From positions 83,299,549 through 83,363,548 of the forward strand of contig OZ010574.1 of assembly GCA_963932145.1 (NCBI GenBank): a DNA stretch of 64,000 nucleotides, read 5' to 3'. Both the position numbers and the translations under genes were made by a program. Below are positions 1-10,679 of this stretch, piece by piece. The notes under the pieces were generated by a model. That model did no database searches, had not been told where the DNA came from, and saw nothing but the letters and a program-made list of their open reading frames with translations. Within the stretch, counting starts at the first letter, position 1, and each line of letters begins with the position of its first letter. This DNA comes from Acanthosepion lycidas. Taxonomy: Eukaryota > Mollusca > Cephalopoda > Sepiida > Sepiidae.

Positions 1-698
1 AAAATATGTGGAAGGGAAGAAAGGGAAAAGAAGAAAGAAGGATGAGAAAAGAAAAAAAAAACTTTGGTACTCTCATTTGGGTTCATATTTTTATAATATG
101 TACTTTTTTGCATGTTTGCAAGCTGCCATTATCTCAGAATCTCTCATTTAGTAAGCATTTTTGTTCTAGGTACAACATAATGACTAGCTTTTCTTTCTGA
201 CATAATCTGCACATGATATTATCAATGCTATATGGCTTGGCTTTTTTAAAATACACCAATATACATTAGGGCTCTTACCATTTTTTTAGTTTTAGCTCTC
301 ATACATGGCTAGCCAGTTGTGTGCAATGTTTGGAGCTTTCCAGCTTAAATGATTTTTGATGGTTGTAACATCTTAAAATTGCCTTCTGTGCACTCAGAAT
401 ATACTTTATTTTGACCTTTTTCTTCTTCCACCTCTGACTTGTAGACTACCACTTCAGTTTTACCTGCTTTGTTTTAGTGGGCACATTTTTGTTTCTACAG
501 TTTCACTTGTAATTAGTTATATCATTATTCTGCACACTATCTGTAAAAAATTCTTGATATTCTGCTTTTTAATTATATTTTCTAAGTTGCTGGTATCTTG
601 TATCACCTTTCATTAAAATCTTCAAAGTTTTCTTTGTTTTTTTTTCACCTCATTCACCAGGTATTTTTGAAAGACACTATTTACTTTCTTGAACTTAA
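1..698. other. A+T-rich stretch, no gene seen
   Basis: T-rich sequence with short runs and no open frame of recognisable content. I found no repeat copy shared with the rest of the window. Confidence 0.5.
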
Positions 699-700
699 TA

Positions 701-802
701 TTAGGTTGATGCAAAAATAATGACGTAATAATGTCGTTTTTTGACGTATTTTTTAATGTCAAAAAACGACATTATTACGTCATTATTTTTGCACCAACCT
801 AA
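701..802. mobile_element. Mariner-type MITE, 102-bp type A
   Basis: A 102-bp near-perfect hairpin: two arms of about 47 bp around a short T-rich loop, flanked by TA on both sides (699-700 and 803-804), the target duplication of Tc1/mariner elements. The ends read TTAGGTTGATGCAAAA (one change from the other copies) and its complement. These ends resemble the terminal repeats I recall for cecropia-type mariners and the human MADE1 MITE. There is no coding capacity, so movement would need a transposase supplied in trans. Other copies start at 10326, 10468, 17289, 49874 and 56052. Confidence 0.9.
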
Positions 803-804
803 TA

Positions 805-1639
805 CTAAGCATATCCTTTTTCAGAACCATTTAACTCATCTATTACAGGGTAGGGGAGAATTTTTGGTTTTAAATTGAAAGAGATTTTTAAAGAGATGTT
901 TCAATTGTTGTAGCTACAATGTGCACAAAAGGGAGGGGGACACTGAAATTTAAATTTAAAAGGTTAAAATTTTAGCTTCTCCTCCCTGTTAGGTACATGT
1001 ATAGTTACATCAATGGAAACATCATTTTAGTTTCATAAAGTCTGAAAGGACAAAACATATCACACAGAAAAAGTTTTCCACTTTGTTATTAATTTTCCTA
1101 ATATGTGTTAAATATGTATCTATCTATCTATATATATATATGTGTGTGTGTGTGTGATTTGTATTTATAGTATACATGCATTTCTAAATATGATTGATTC
1201 CTGTAAGGGTAATATTTGATACAAACAAAAAAAAAATCTACTTTTTCTGCTGGAAGTGTCACAAATATCTGAAGAATCTATTAAAAATCAATATTTGTAA
1301 GATGTGTGTTCATCTCATTCAGTACACACATGTTATCAATTTTTCAACTAACATGGAGACAGTGAAATCTCTTTACATATCTCATCAGAAAGCTGACAAA
1401 TTGATATTAATGTCATACATGTTTAAGTAATTACATTCATTATTGTGATTTTTTTGCTCTGCATCTTCAACTGCAGCATGGCTATTCAGTCGTTTCTTTC
1501 AACCAGCATCTTCATCTTTTGTTTTTATTTTGTGTCCGATATATATAGATATATATTTGTAATTTTAAACCTTACTGTATTTATGGAGAAACAGTGCACA
1601 ATATTAATTATAAACCATTTTCCAAAATCAAACAAGTAC
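805..1639. other. A+T-rich stretch with small TA/TG microsatellite
   Basis: No gene seen. A short (TA)n(TG)n tract lies at about 1127-1156. The piece at 1540-1610 resembles the sequences at 9790-9840 and (reversed) 49650-49700, so it may be a worn copy of a dispersed repeat. Confidence 0.4.
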
Positions 1640-1850
1640 AAAAATGTTCAGTTCATAGCATTCTCAGTATCCTTCTGTATAAATTCTATTGCCTCAAGTT
1701 TATTCTTCATCTGTGATGAGATAGCAACAGTCCTGATACATTTGTTCAGACCTTGTAAAATGGCAGAATTCACCCAGACAATTCTTTTTAATTCAGTTAA
1801 CAAGGCTTTTTTCAGTTTTCAAATGAGACTTTGTGTATTGAAATCAAAAT
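1640..1850 (-). pseudogene. RTE-like LINE reverse transcriptase scrap
   Basis: The minus strand reads a peptide containing ISSQMKNKLEAIE, similar to the ISSQMKKKLEAT segment that follows the RT palm in the RTE-like LINE fragments at 32580-33235 and 45830-46199. It is short, lacks catalytic residues and is bounded by unrelated A+T-rich DNA. It is probably a deeply decayed relic; chance similarity is possible at this length. Confidence 0.35.
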
Positions 1851-2372
1851 TATAGATAAACTGTCCAAATTTCATGTTTTTATAAATATTTGATACATTC
1901 TTTTCTTACGTGGTCTAGTTCCATTTAGACTGATTTGAAAAATTTCCCATTATGTAAGCAACAAAATCTCATCTCCCACACTGACAATAACTGTTTCTTG
2001 GTAATAAATGAGATGGAAAGCAAAAATGATTCTCTCAGATGATTAAATTAAAGAATGGCAGTTATGTTTTAGAGGTCTTAAAGTTACATTAAATATGACT
2101 GACAAGGTACTGTGGTTAATTTTTTTATGCAATTTTTATTGTGTTCTTATAATTTTCTTCTTTTCTGTACATAAATTAAGTAGGAATTGTTTTGTGTATC
2201 CAAATTACGATCCTTGATAATATCTTTTAGCTATTATTAAGGATGATAATTCAGTTAAATGTAAGAATAAAATCATCCTTGATAATGGCTAAAATATAAA
2301 TGAAAGTGCTTGGACACAAAAAGCATTTGGACAATTTCTGCATAATTTCTTTTCAGAAAAGAAGAAAATTAT
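1851..2372. other. A+T-rich stretch, no gene seen
   Basis: No feature recognised. A short local inverted relation (ttatcaaggat/atccttgataat near 2210-2285) is visible but too short to classify. Confidence 0.4.
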
Positions 2373-2406
2373 AATATATATATATATATACATACATATG
2401 TGTGTA

Positions 2407-2457
<51 letters not shown>
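2373..2457. repeat. (TA)n/(TG)n compound microsatellite
   Basis: TA dinucleotides (about 2373-2392), a TATG/TG stretch (2393-2416) and a second pure TA run to about 2457. Confidence 0.95.
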
Positions 2458-2461
<4 letters not shown>

Positions 2462-2699
2462 TCTGAAGACAGCCGTGCCTAAAATGTGAATTCATCACTC
2501 CCCCTATTCCAGCTATAAGTTAATAGCAAGGCATACTGGGCTTTCTAGCCATGGTTGGCCACCAGTTTAGGAAAGGACAAACCTGAATTCAAAACTGTAT
2601 GTAGTTCCTGAACAACTACACTATCCCGACAACAATAAGATCATGGAGTTCACAATGACTCTATAATCTTGACTGCGATTGATCTATGACTAAGTTGAT

Positions 2700-2965
2700 G
2701 CATTGTTATTATTTGTCAACTCTTATACAATGTTTAGCCAGGTCAGTACCTAGATGGTTGACTGTTTGGAAATACCAGGTTCTGTGAGTTAGAAATGCAG
2801 GTGGAATGATGGATAACAGCTTGGAATTGAAAACCAGAGAGCTGAGTTCCAATTCCAGTTGGGTTTGTTATATTCATTTGCACATGGATGCCATTAGGAA
2901 AGATATGTCTTTATATCTTCTCCTACCAGCTATAGACTAGTGCTGTTAACATTGGACTCCTAGCA
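2700..2965 (+). mobile_element. Chimeric 5S rRNA-tRNA SINE (copy 1)
   Basis: The left part (about 2732-2790) resembles the 3' half of 5S rRNA: a GTCAGTACCTAGATGG-like motif, then a GGAAATACCAGGTTCTGT-like motif, corresponding to the internal-control and 3' stem region. It is followed directly by a tRNA-like unit (about 2797-2872) with a degenerate A box (GCAGGTGGAATGATGG) and B box (AGTTCCAATTCC). A non-coding tail follows. The same order occurs at 8479 and 25733. Such a unit would be transcribed by RNA polymerase III and mobilised by a LINE in trans; that role is inferred from SINE biology. Confidence 0.75.
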
Positions 2966-3399
2966 CGTCTGCGGTGAACATTGTCATTTTTCCTCAGTGG
3001 GCAGGTATTTTTGGTGAATACCAGACCAAAATGAGCAAAATACAAGCAAATGACTACAGTAGCTCACATGAGTCTTGTACTGTAGAGTCAAATTGATGGC
3101 AGTTTATTCAGTGTTGGCGTGGCTTGAAAATGAACTGTTGGTTGAAACCTTGTTAATCTTTTCTGATTGGTCAGAAAATATTTTTATTATTTTAATTTTT
3201 CTTTCTTCTCTTGGAAGTGGATATACAGAGCCTCCCTAAAATTTGTGCTGTTTGAAAAGTGGTTGTTGAGATGTGCACTTCCGTTTTTGTTGAAGATTGG
3301 GATTTGGACAGACTATGAGAAATGTTTGCTTTTACTATTTCACTTAACCTTTCCTGTTTCTGATTCAAGGAGTATGGGTCAGTGGTTAGGGAGGATAAA
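2966..3399. other. Flank of gypsy element 1; may hold its 3' LTR
   Basis: No gene seen. The 3' LTR (minus-strand sense) of the element at 3400-8232 should lie in this region and end at 3451, but apart from its terminal ~40 bases I could not match this stretch to the right-hand LTR. Confidence 0.3.
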
Positions 3400-3559
3400 T
3401 ACGATACAAAAGGTTTTCATTGAGTCACCGGGGTCTACTATTTACTCCACAATATTCCCCACACACACTTTTGAGATTAAAACTTTTTATTAGTATCTCC
3501 CCTTCCTCTTTCTGGAGATTGACTTTGTAGCATTTCTGTCTCGGATCCACTTCTATTTC

Positions 3560-4500
3560 TTCAGTACGCTTTCTTTTTCTTCAATTTGTTTTTGTAGGTT
3601 CCATAACTTGTTGTGGTGCTGACACATCAGAAATATCATATACCATTTTTATCAGTTCTACCAATATTACAGGTCTTTCATCACTGAATCTTTGTTTGAA
3701 TTTTTCCCTTTTACCATCTAAATCAATTTCCCCAATTCTTATTGACATTATGTTGTTTTCTTATCTATCTTTACCATCCTTATATACCCTAAAGAGCACT
3801 TTATTCATTGAAACTTTTTGTGTCACATTTGTTAACTGTTTGTGTTTTTTGATTTCATAACAACTTGTCAAACATCGATTTTACTTTTCTAGCAAACATT
3901 AATTCTGCCAGCGACAGGCCTGATGTTGTATTGGGGTTAGATATTAACTGGTAAATTCTCAGAAAATTTTGAAGTGCTCCCTCATTTGATTTCTCAAGAC
4001 TTGTTTTCTTCAATGCTCTTTTGGACATACCCACAAACCATTCAGCTTATCTGTTAGACCTTGGGTGATACAGTGGGGTCATAACATATTCAGTGGAAAA
4101 CATTTTTAAAAAGTCTTGGAACTCTTTATGTGTGAATTACATTCTGTTATCAGATACTATGATATCTAGTATGCCATATTTCGCAAATAGTTCATGCAAG
4201 AAATTCACCATGACTTAGGATGCTGTATTTTAGCACTTAAAATTTCTGGCGATTTAATGAAACTATCAACTACCACAAGATAATGTTATCCAGTCGTAGG
4301 ACCTTCAAAATGTATATGCAGTCTTGACCACAGCATGCCTGTCTTTGGCCAAGGTTCTATCTTTGTGATAGGCAGTTTTGCTGTTAGAGAACAAACTTTA
4401 CATGCTTTCAGTCTTCTTTCCATATCTTGGTCCATTGTGGTTCAGAATACAAAACTTCTCATCATAGATTTCCTCCTAGAAATACCAGGATGTCTGTAAT
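3560..4500 (-). pseudogene. Gypsy element 1 integrase, broken
   Basis: Integrase inserts the cDNA copy into the host genome. In one minus-strand frame the text YHPRSNR followed by AEWFVGMSKRALKK is visible, matching the core YHPxSNGxAERFV motif that carries the catalytic Glu (here A-E-W). It continues into LRIYQLISNPNTTSG and ELMFARK. A stop sits between the Arg of SNR and AEW, where Gln is usual, and further stops occur downstream. The C-terminal tail contains a DISDVSAPQQV-like stretch before the presumed 3' LTR. Confidence 0.75.
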
Positions 4501-4689
4501 GAAAATCCATTAATATTTGTTTCTGTAACACACTTGGTATTACAACACTTTGTACATTACTATCCCATCACATATCGAACTGTGTGTGCATTTAGGTCTG
4601 GATTTTGTTCTTTGTTACTTTCTTTCAATTGCTTTTTTATTTTTGCTGTGATGACCGTGTCCTCCTGTGGTTCCACATTTTTAGGTATT

Positions 4690-6482
4690 AATCTAGATAA
4701 TCTATCTGCATTGGTTTGCACTACATCATAAAATAATAGCTAACAGGATAGTTCCCCAGCATTGTAGTCTATTAGCTGTATGAGTTAGTATACCTTTCTT
4801 TGAACCATATATCTACTATCTATATTTCTCTTGTTGTCTGTCTGTGTGTCTGTCGTGGGCGTTGTTACCTCACCCAGGCCGCATTTCTCACCCGATTTTG
4901 ATGCGGTTTTCACCACAAGTTTGCAAATGGCTGCCGTAAGGACATGACAGAGGCCGATTTTTGAGTTTGGACCCAGGTTCCAGAAAAATCGATAATCGAA
5001 AAAATCGATAATCGAAAAAATCTGCTTACAGAAGGAATGATTGCATTTCAACCAAATTTGACACCCTCTTAGAGTCTGTCATTAGAAATGTTATCCAGAA
5101 GTTTCATGGCCACTGACCCCTAAACAGCGCTGAAAATAACCCAAAAACCGATATGCTCAGATTGCGCCTGAACCACATGTCGGTTTTTAGCAAAAACCGA
5201 CCAGATTTATGAGGATGCCATTGGGAGTCACCATGTGAAGTTTCAACTCTGAGTGCCCCCCCAAACAGAGTGCAAATCGACAATCGGTCAACCCTTAAAA
5301 ATGTTTTTTCTGGTTGGGTATTTCCTAAATGCAGATTAATTTAAGGTAACGCTATGCACGGGAAGAAACAGGTCAGTGTGTGCAGTGGAGTGGAAGAAAA
5401 CATTTGACCTCAAATTCTGGAATGGGTGCAGAGCCATTGAAATTCGGCTTTTTTATCCCTGCTACCAGTTCTGTCTTTGAGCCACAAATGACATATTCGA
5501 CTTTGTCAACACTATTGCTTTAATCGTAGTAACATCAGCACAGCAAAGGGCACTCCTTTAAAGGCAAGGAAGGGCAAAAATATTCTAAGTCAAGTGATAG
5601 CGATTGCTCTATGAGTCGTACAATTTTTTAATCAAGCACGGGCAATGCCGGGCCATGCTGCTAGTTGTTAATAAAGATCTGTGGTCTGTTTGTAATGTGA
5701 AATTGCTTCCATGAATAAATTTATGAAATTTCTTCACAGCCAATAAAATTGCTAGAGCTTCTTTTTCTGTCTGGCTGTAATTTTTCTCTGCTGGTAAAAC
5801 TGATTGTAAAGCATGAGCAAAGGCTTTCATTTTAATGCCATTGTATTTGCCACTAAAATTCTGAATTTGGATTGTAGTGTACTAAGGATAAATCAGGGCA
5901 TTTAATTTTCTGCAAAAAAAAATTTACTTTTTTCTTCACTAAGCTTGAATCCGTATTCTATTACTTTTCCCAAAATTGTTTTCAAATTCCCAACATCATG
6001 TTCTTTTGATAAAATTTTGATCCAAATGTTGTCCAGATATGCCACAGCAAAGGTCACAATCTGCAAGCATGGTATGCCTCCTTTATACCAGAAGGAAGTC
6101 AGTTAAAGTTTTATAATCTGTGTATATTCTGGACATGCATTTTCAATCTGAATTTGTAAATATTTTTAAGAGAGATCCAACTTTGAAAATATTCTTCTGC
6201 CATTCAACTTTGAAAAATTTCTTCTAGACTAGGTAATGGGTAGTTATGTGTTTCTAAACAACTATTTAATCTAGTTGTGAAATCCACACAAACACAAATT
6301 TTATTATTTCTTTTCTTTATAGACATCACTGATACAGCCCATCTCAAATGGTTAATTTTTTCTATTATGCCAATTCTTTCAAGTCTGTCTAACTCTTCAT
6401 TAACTTGTCCTAAGGCTGCAAATGGTTTGTGCCATTTAAATACTGGCAACAAACTTTTTTTTTTTACTTGAATTTTGAGCAC
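4690..6482 (-). pseudogene. Gypsy element 1 reverse transcriptase-RNase H, interrupted
   Basis: Minus strand, upstream to downstream. The RT fingers region (6482-6204) shows WAVSVMSIKKRNNKICVCVD and LETHNYPLPSLEEIF. The palm (about 6200-5990) is partly lost, with the active box reading AYLDN where YLDD is expected, so a catalytic Asp has become Asn. RNase H (about 5860-5665) contains AEKNYSQTEKEALAIL and LQTDHRSLL. The frame then breaks at a Helitron (4812-5664) and resumes at 4811 with GSKKG and TANRLQ. With the Helitron removed, the two sides join in the order expected for this family. Confidence 0.85.
4812..5664 (+). mobile_element. Non-autonomous Helitron, 853 bp
   Basis: It begins TCTACTATC after an A (4811) and ends GCTGCTAG before a T (5665), the 5'-TC...CTAG-3' ends and A|T insertion site of Helitrons, with no target duplication. 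A G+C-rich hairpin (CGG-GCAATG-CCG core at about 5638-5652) lies about 10 bases before the CTAG end, as is usual. The 5' end carries the TATCTATATTTCTC and TGTCTGTCTGTG run seen in many animal Helitrons. No Rep/helicase coding is visible, so it would depend on an autonomous partner. Removing it rejoins the RNase H frame of the surrounding gypsy element. Confidence 0.9.
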
Positions 6483-6559
6483 TGATCCAGTTCATTTGAC
6501 AGAACACCTGGAAAAGATTTTTTTTTAATTTTTCCTTAAGATTTTTATTCTGACTTTTT

Positions 6560-6862
6560 AGATTGGTAACTTGTCCATATAAGTTTCAACAATGAACATT
6601 TATTGGCAGATTCTAACATTCAAATAGTTCTATCCAGTCTATTCCAAATAAATTTGTAGCATTTTTTAATGCATAAGCTTTAGTTTTTACATGCTTATTA
6701 TGTGAAAAGTTATTGCAAATTATTTCTCAAAAAAAATTTCTCACCAGAAACTGAAATCACAAATTTGGAAGACCTTTTTAATAAAGGCTTTCTAATTTCC
6801 TTCGATGTTGTTTCCCTGATTATTGAAATATCACTAGCAATGTTCAGAAAATTTTTCCATTT
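6560..6862 (-). pseudogene. Gypsy element 1 aspartic protease, broken
   Basis: Retroviral-type protease that would process the polyprotein. The upstream frame ends at VNVKINDVNGKIF and a stop. One base away the text continues LNIASDISII, where families of this type have L-D-T-A-S; the catalytic Asp is replaced by Asn. SVSGEKFF follows. A frameshift plus active-site loss makes it inactive. Confidence 0.7.
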
Positions 6863-7921
6863 ACATCATTTATTTTCACATTTACAAATTTTCTTTTCTT
6901 TACTATGACCATTTTATCCGTCACAATGCTGTATACTAATTTCTTCCTGTGAGAATTTTTACATGGTTTGGTTTTGCAGTGTGACTTTATATGTCCTCTT
7001 TTATCACACTTGTAACATTCAGCATTTTTAAATGGACAGTCTTTTACAAGATGTAGTTCAGCACATCTAAAACAAGGATTTATTCTCCTTTTTGTACATT
7101 TGTCTTTTACTTGTACCAGTGCATATTCTTTTTTCTGAATTTCTTCAGTATTGTATTTCAGATTTAGCATTGTCTGATAATCATCCACTATTGCTTCCAG
7201 TGTAATATTATTGTTTTGTTTAATTTTTGTTAGAATTTATGCTTGCATTTCAGCATCTTTCTTAGCTGTTAAACCTTCTATGAAAATTAATCCTTTGAAC
7301 ATATTAGGAGTCATTTTGTTTATTCTAAAATTTTCATATTCTTTATTGATGATACCAACATACATGAAATTGTCTTTTTCTACTTTTTTTGATTAGATTT
7401 AAGCATCGCCAATAAACATTAAATGGAGAACTCATGTCACTAAAGATTTTTGCCAGAATGTGTCCTGTGTATTCAAACCTAAGCTCACCTGGTTTTCTCA
7501 GTAAAATGTAACTGCAATATTTTTCATACTTTATCGACACTATTTTCTTCAAATGACAATATTGTTTTTGCTTCATCTTCCCAGCAACTGCATCCTGACT
7601 GAATATTTTTTCATGTCTTTTAAAATATGCAGAAAAAGTCAGTTCCTCATCAGGATTGTATATAAATTATGATAAGGTGTTTTGGACAGTGTCTGGTGTA
7701 AGAGACATTGAAGAATTTATTGTTTTCTTCAGAATTATATCTAACAACTCCTGTTGCTGTTTTTGTAGTTCTAGCAACTGTTGATTTTGTTTTTGCTGTT
7801 TCTGTGGTTGTTGAATTTCAACTATGGAAACAAGAATTTTCTCCATACTCACAAGAATATGCTTTTGTTTTTTTTTTAAACCAGCATGATTGAAACACTT
7901 GTAATTCCAGTTAAAACTCAT
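6844..7921 (-). pseudogene. Gypsy element 1 gag with two CCHC knuckles
   Basis: Structural protein of the retrotransposon particle. The frame opening near 7921 (MSFNWNYK) carries a Gln-rich coiled stretch (LLELQKQQQELLDIIL). After at least two breaks, the part at 7188-6844 holds two zinc knuckles: CFRCAELHLVKDC (CX2CX3HX4C) and CYKCDKRGHIKSHC (CX2CX4HX4C), which would bind RNA. The protease follows immediately. Frame breaks near 7600 and 7300 and a stop at 6844 make it a pseudogene. Confidence 0.8.
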
Positions 7922-8478
7922 ATGAGTTTATGATCCTTGTTACAATGGTTATAAGTCATAAGAATTCTGAATCTTCAATACAATAGTTATAAATTATGAA
8001 TTTCAAATCCCTCATCTACACTATTCTATGGCTATTGTTATAACACATTCTTATATAGTGTACTTTGTATAAGGATTTTCTATATGTAAAGCTTTAGCTA
8101 CTTGCTGTGATGCCTGTATTAGTCTGAAGATTGACTCCAACCAGCTACTAGTCTTATCTTTGATCTGGAGCTCTTTATAGCAATGGACTAGTTCATATAG
8201 TCACTGGGGGTGTACTATTTATTTACTCTACAGCAAATAGCCTCTGCAAAACCTATTTTCCTGAAAAAAAATGTTTAATACTTTTCAACTGAGTGTAGCA
8301 TTGGCTGTTTGTTCAATGATTGCCATATGTTTCATTTACAAAAGGGGGGACACACAGTTAATATTGTCATTATATCTGTTACTCTTATTTTCATCTAAGA
8401 ATTACTTGTTTATCAACAACATTTTCAAGTAATCTATTGTATATTATTATTTGTTTAAAGTTAATGAATTCTCTGGGT

Positions 8479-8790
8479 TTACAGCCATATCACATTGAAA
8501 CAGAGTTAAGCAAAATTGAGTCTGTTCAGTATCTAGATGGGTGACCACTTGAGAATACCAGGTGTGTGGACTTGTGGGTGGGATAATGGACAATAACTCA
8601 GAATTGTTAATCAGAGAGCCAAGTTCCAATTTCAGTTGTGTTTTTATCATATTCATTTATGTGTAAATACACCCTTCTTCCCCCTCCCGCTATAGGTCAC
8701 TTAGTGGGACTAGTGTCACTAAATCACTATTATCTTCAAAAAAAATTTTTACTATCTAAAATATTTTCTAGCTATTAAAAAGAGAAAAAA
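8479..8790 (+). mobile_element. Chimeric 5S rRNA-tRNA SINE (copy 2)
   Basis: The 5S-like head starts ACAGCCATATCACATTGAAA (5S: gcctacggccataccac...), then shows TATCTAGATGGGTGACC and GAATACCAGGTG, very close to the 5S GATGGGTGACC...GAATACCGGGTG segment. A tRNA-like unit follows (about 8570-8650; A-box-like GTGGGTGGGATAATGG, B-box-like AGTTCCAATTTC). The tail ends near a TATCTAAAATATTTTC block also seen in copy 3. Confidence 0.8.
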
Positions 8791-8884
8791 TAAACAGTGC
8801 CCATTAATGAGATTTTTTTTTTGTAGCGATCATGTTATATCAATTTATAAAAATACTTATAATGTAGTTTTAATGAAGAAAACT

Positions 8885-9160
8885 AAAATTTCAACTATTG
8901 TCCTCTTCAACATATTTCTTCCTATACACTGCTGACTTTCTACTGATTGATTCAGTGCACAAGATTTTCAGCTTTGGTGCCTCAGTTCTGTCATTTTTCT
9001 CTATTTCTGCATGATTCTTCATACAGGTTCCATTGAGTGAAATTTTAGGGGAAAGAAAAAAGTTGCATGGTGTGAGATTGTTTGAAGGCAGACAGTAGTC
9101 AACTATTGTGATGCGTTTCTTGGCCAAAAACTTCTTCACTGTGAATGTTGTCATGGCAGG
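8885..9160 (-). pseudogene. Mariner transposase C-terminal fragment
   Basis: The minus-strand frame of 87 residues begins MTTFTVKKFLAKKRIT and contains SNNLTPCNFFLSPK, corresponding to the SPDLAPCDFWLFPK block of mariner transposases, then NGTC and a YRKKYVEED end. The third catalytic Asp of the DD34D triad is Asn (PCNFF). The N-terminal DNA-binding domain and first two Asp are absent. It is a dead fragment of a mariner lineage different from the copies at 19290 and 28847. Confidence 0.75.
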
Positions 9161-9765
9161 TTATTCTGATGAAGAGTAAAAACATTTTCTCATAGCTGTG
9201 TTTTCTTTCTTTCTGGTTGTAATAATGTAATTCAGTTCTGCATGGTTGTTATAGCCATAATGTCAAAGAAAATGATCAACATGTCCTTGAACCTGGATCT
9301 GTTTTGCTGAGTTTTCTTCATCCTTTGGTAATATAAGTGTCTTCCATTGCATTGGCTGTTATTTTGTCTCTAGATGATACTGGATGATCCAAGTTTTCTT
9401 GCATGTTACTCACATTTCCTGAAAAATTTGTGTTTGTTTCTCTTTGTTCCAAAATGTCCACACAAACTGTGATGTGAATGTGCAAACATGAACTTTATTT
9501 AGCATACAAAAAGATCCAATAGCCATTTATTTAACCAAAATTTTCAAATTGATGCACTATTCAATTTACTCAGTATCTACTTCAAGTGAGGCCAGTCAGA
9601 GATGGAAAAATATAAGTGGATTGAAACTCAGTGATTGGTCAGTGTGTAACAAAAGGTTTGTAAATGCATACTGTAGTTTGTTAAATGAAACCCACTATAT
9701 AATTATGGTGGCATATATTCAAAATTGTTTTGAACAGCATATTGGCTTTATCATTGCTTTATACA
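9161..9765. other. A+T-rich stretch, no gene recognised
   Basis: The minus strand over 9250-9480 has a run of fairly open sequence that I could not assign. Nothing else stands out. Confidence 0.35.
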
Positions 9766-9787
9766 ATATATATATATATATATATAT
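9766..9787. repeat. (TA)n microsatellite
   Basis: Eleven TA units. The sequence following it (9790-9840) resembles the reverse complement of 49650-49710. Confidence 0.9.
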
Positions 9788-9915
9788 TTCAAACTTTGCT
9801 ATATTTATAGAGAAAATGTGCTCAATATCAGAAACAGAATAGATATAGACAGTGTGAACACTTGAAGCAATAATAGATGTTGACTGTCAGTATCACACCT
9901 CTTTGCAATCTTCAC

Positions 9916-9916
<1 letters not shown>

Positions 9917-10014
<98 letters not shown>

Positions 10015-10027
10015 GAGAGAGAGAGAG
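9917..10027. repeat. (CTAT)n-(TA)n-(ATAG)n-(GA)n compound microsatellite
   Basis: About 14 CTAT units (9917-9972), about 14 TA units, then a few ATAG units and a GA run. CTAT and ATAG are reverse complements, so the whole is self-complementary around the TA core. Confidence 0.95.
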
Positions 10028-10217
10028 TGAATCCACACCTGAAGATTGTATGAAACTTTGAGTAGAGTAATCAATGTTGGATACAATGCATATTCACTAA
10101 TATATACTTATAGATCTGTTTCATAACATTGAGTACTTTATTTATAGTGCCTGATGAAGAAATATACTTATGTACATGCAAGTATTTGTGTATGTATGTA
10201 CTTTTTTATTCTATTAA

Positions 10218-10219
<2 letters not shown>

Positions 10220-10263
<44 letters not shown>
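10220..10263. repeat. (TA)n microsatellite
   Basis: Pure TA run of about 21 units. Confidence 0.95.
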
Positions 10264-10266
<3 letters not shown>

Positions 10267-10325
10267 TGTAAATATATAAAATTGCACACAAAGTTTTGGT
10301 ATTATTGAAACAGTCTTTGATGTTA

Positions 10326-10405
10326 TTAGGTTGGTGCAAAAATAATGTCGTTTTCTCACATATGTTACTATGTGAGAAAACGACATTATTTTTGCACCAA
10401 CCTAA
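10326..10405. mobile_element. Mariner-type MITE, 80-bp type B
   Basis: A perfect hairpin: 37-bp arms around a 6-base loop (TGTTAC), flanked by TA (10324-10325 and 10406-10407). It shares the TTAGGTTGGTGCAAAA end with type A copies, but its inner arm (GTCGTTTTCTCACATA) differs. The 80-bp length equals that of human MADE1 as I recall it. Perfect arms suggest recent insertion or correction. Confidence 0.92.
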
Positions 10406-10424
10406 TATATAACAGAGCTATAAA

Positions 10425-10426
<2 letters not shown>

Positions 10427-10471
<45 letters not shown>

Positions 10472-10587
10472 GTTGGTGCAAAAATAATGACGTAATAATG
10501 TCGTTTTTTGAAGTATTTTTAACGTCAAAAAACAACATTATTACATCATTATTTTTGCACCAACCTAATATATATATATATATATAT
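10427..10587. repeat. (TA)n array split by a MITE
   Basis: TA runs at 10427-10467 and 10569-10587 are the two halves of one array, interrupted by the MITE at 10468-10568. Confidence 0.9.
10468..10568. mobile_element. Mariner-type MITE, type A, in a TA array
   Basis: A 101-bp copy with the same ends and arm sequence as the 17289 copy, but with several arm mismatches (for example GAAGT for GACGT and ACATC for ACGTC). It sits inside a (TA)n array 62 bases after the type B copy, so its TA target is not distinguishable from the array. Confidence 0.9.
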
Positions 10588-10679
10588 TATCCCACACCAT
10601 TCACACAACTTGGAGTTTCATGCCAAATGCAATCTTTAGGTGCTGAGTGTGTACTGATCATTACTCATATATAATTTGA

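Larger units (their letters stand above)
3400..8232 (-). mobile_element. Ty3/gypsy LTR retrotransposon 1, decayed
   Basis: On the minus strand the order is gag (two zinc knuckles), protease, reverse transcriptase, RNase H, integrase, which is Ty3/gypsy order. Wording resembles the invertebrate family commonly labelled K02A2.6-like. Possible LTR starts in minus sense (TGTGGAGTAAATAG at 3451, TGTAGAGTAAATAAATAG at 8232) resemble each other for about 40 bases, each next to a purine-rich or internal boundary, but full LTRs were not resolved. Every domain carries stops or shifts. A Helitron at 4812-5664 splits RNase H. The element is not expected to be active. Confidence 0.8.

Noticed and set aside
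2732..2790. A 5S rRNA gene
   Set aside because: Only part of 5S is present, diverged, and fused to a tRNA-like unit in three copies; it is a SINE head.
9917..10027. CRISPR array or regular spaced repeat
   Set aside because: Units are contiguous 4-mers without spacers, and the sequence is eukaryotic.
10345..10674. 109-residue plus-strand open frame with Tyr-Ile repeats
   Set aside because: It is translated from TA arrays and two MITE hairpins; no protein evidence.
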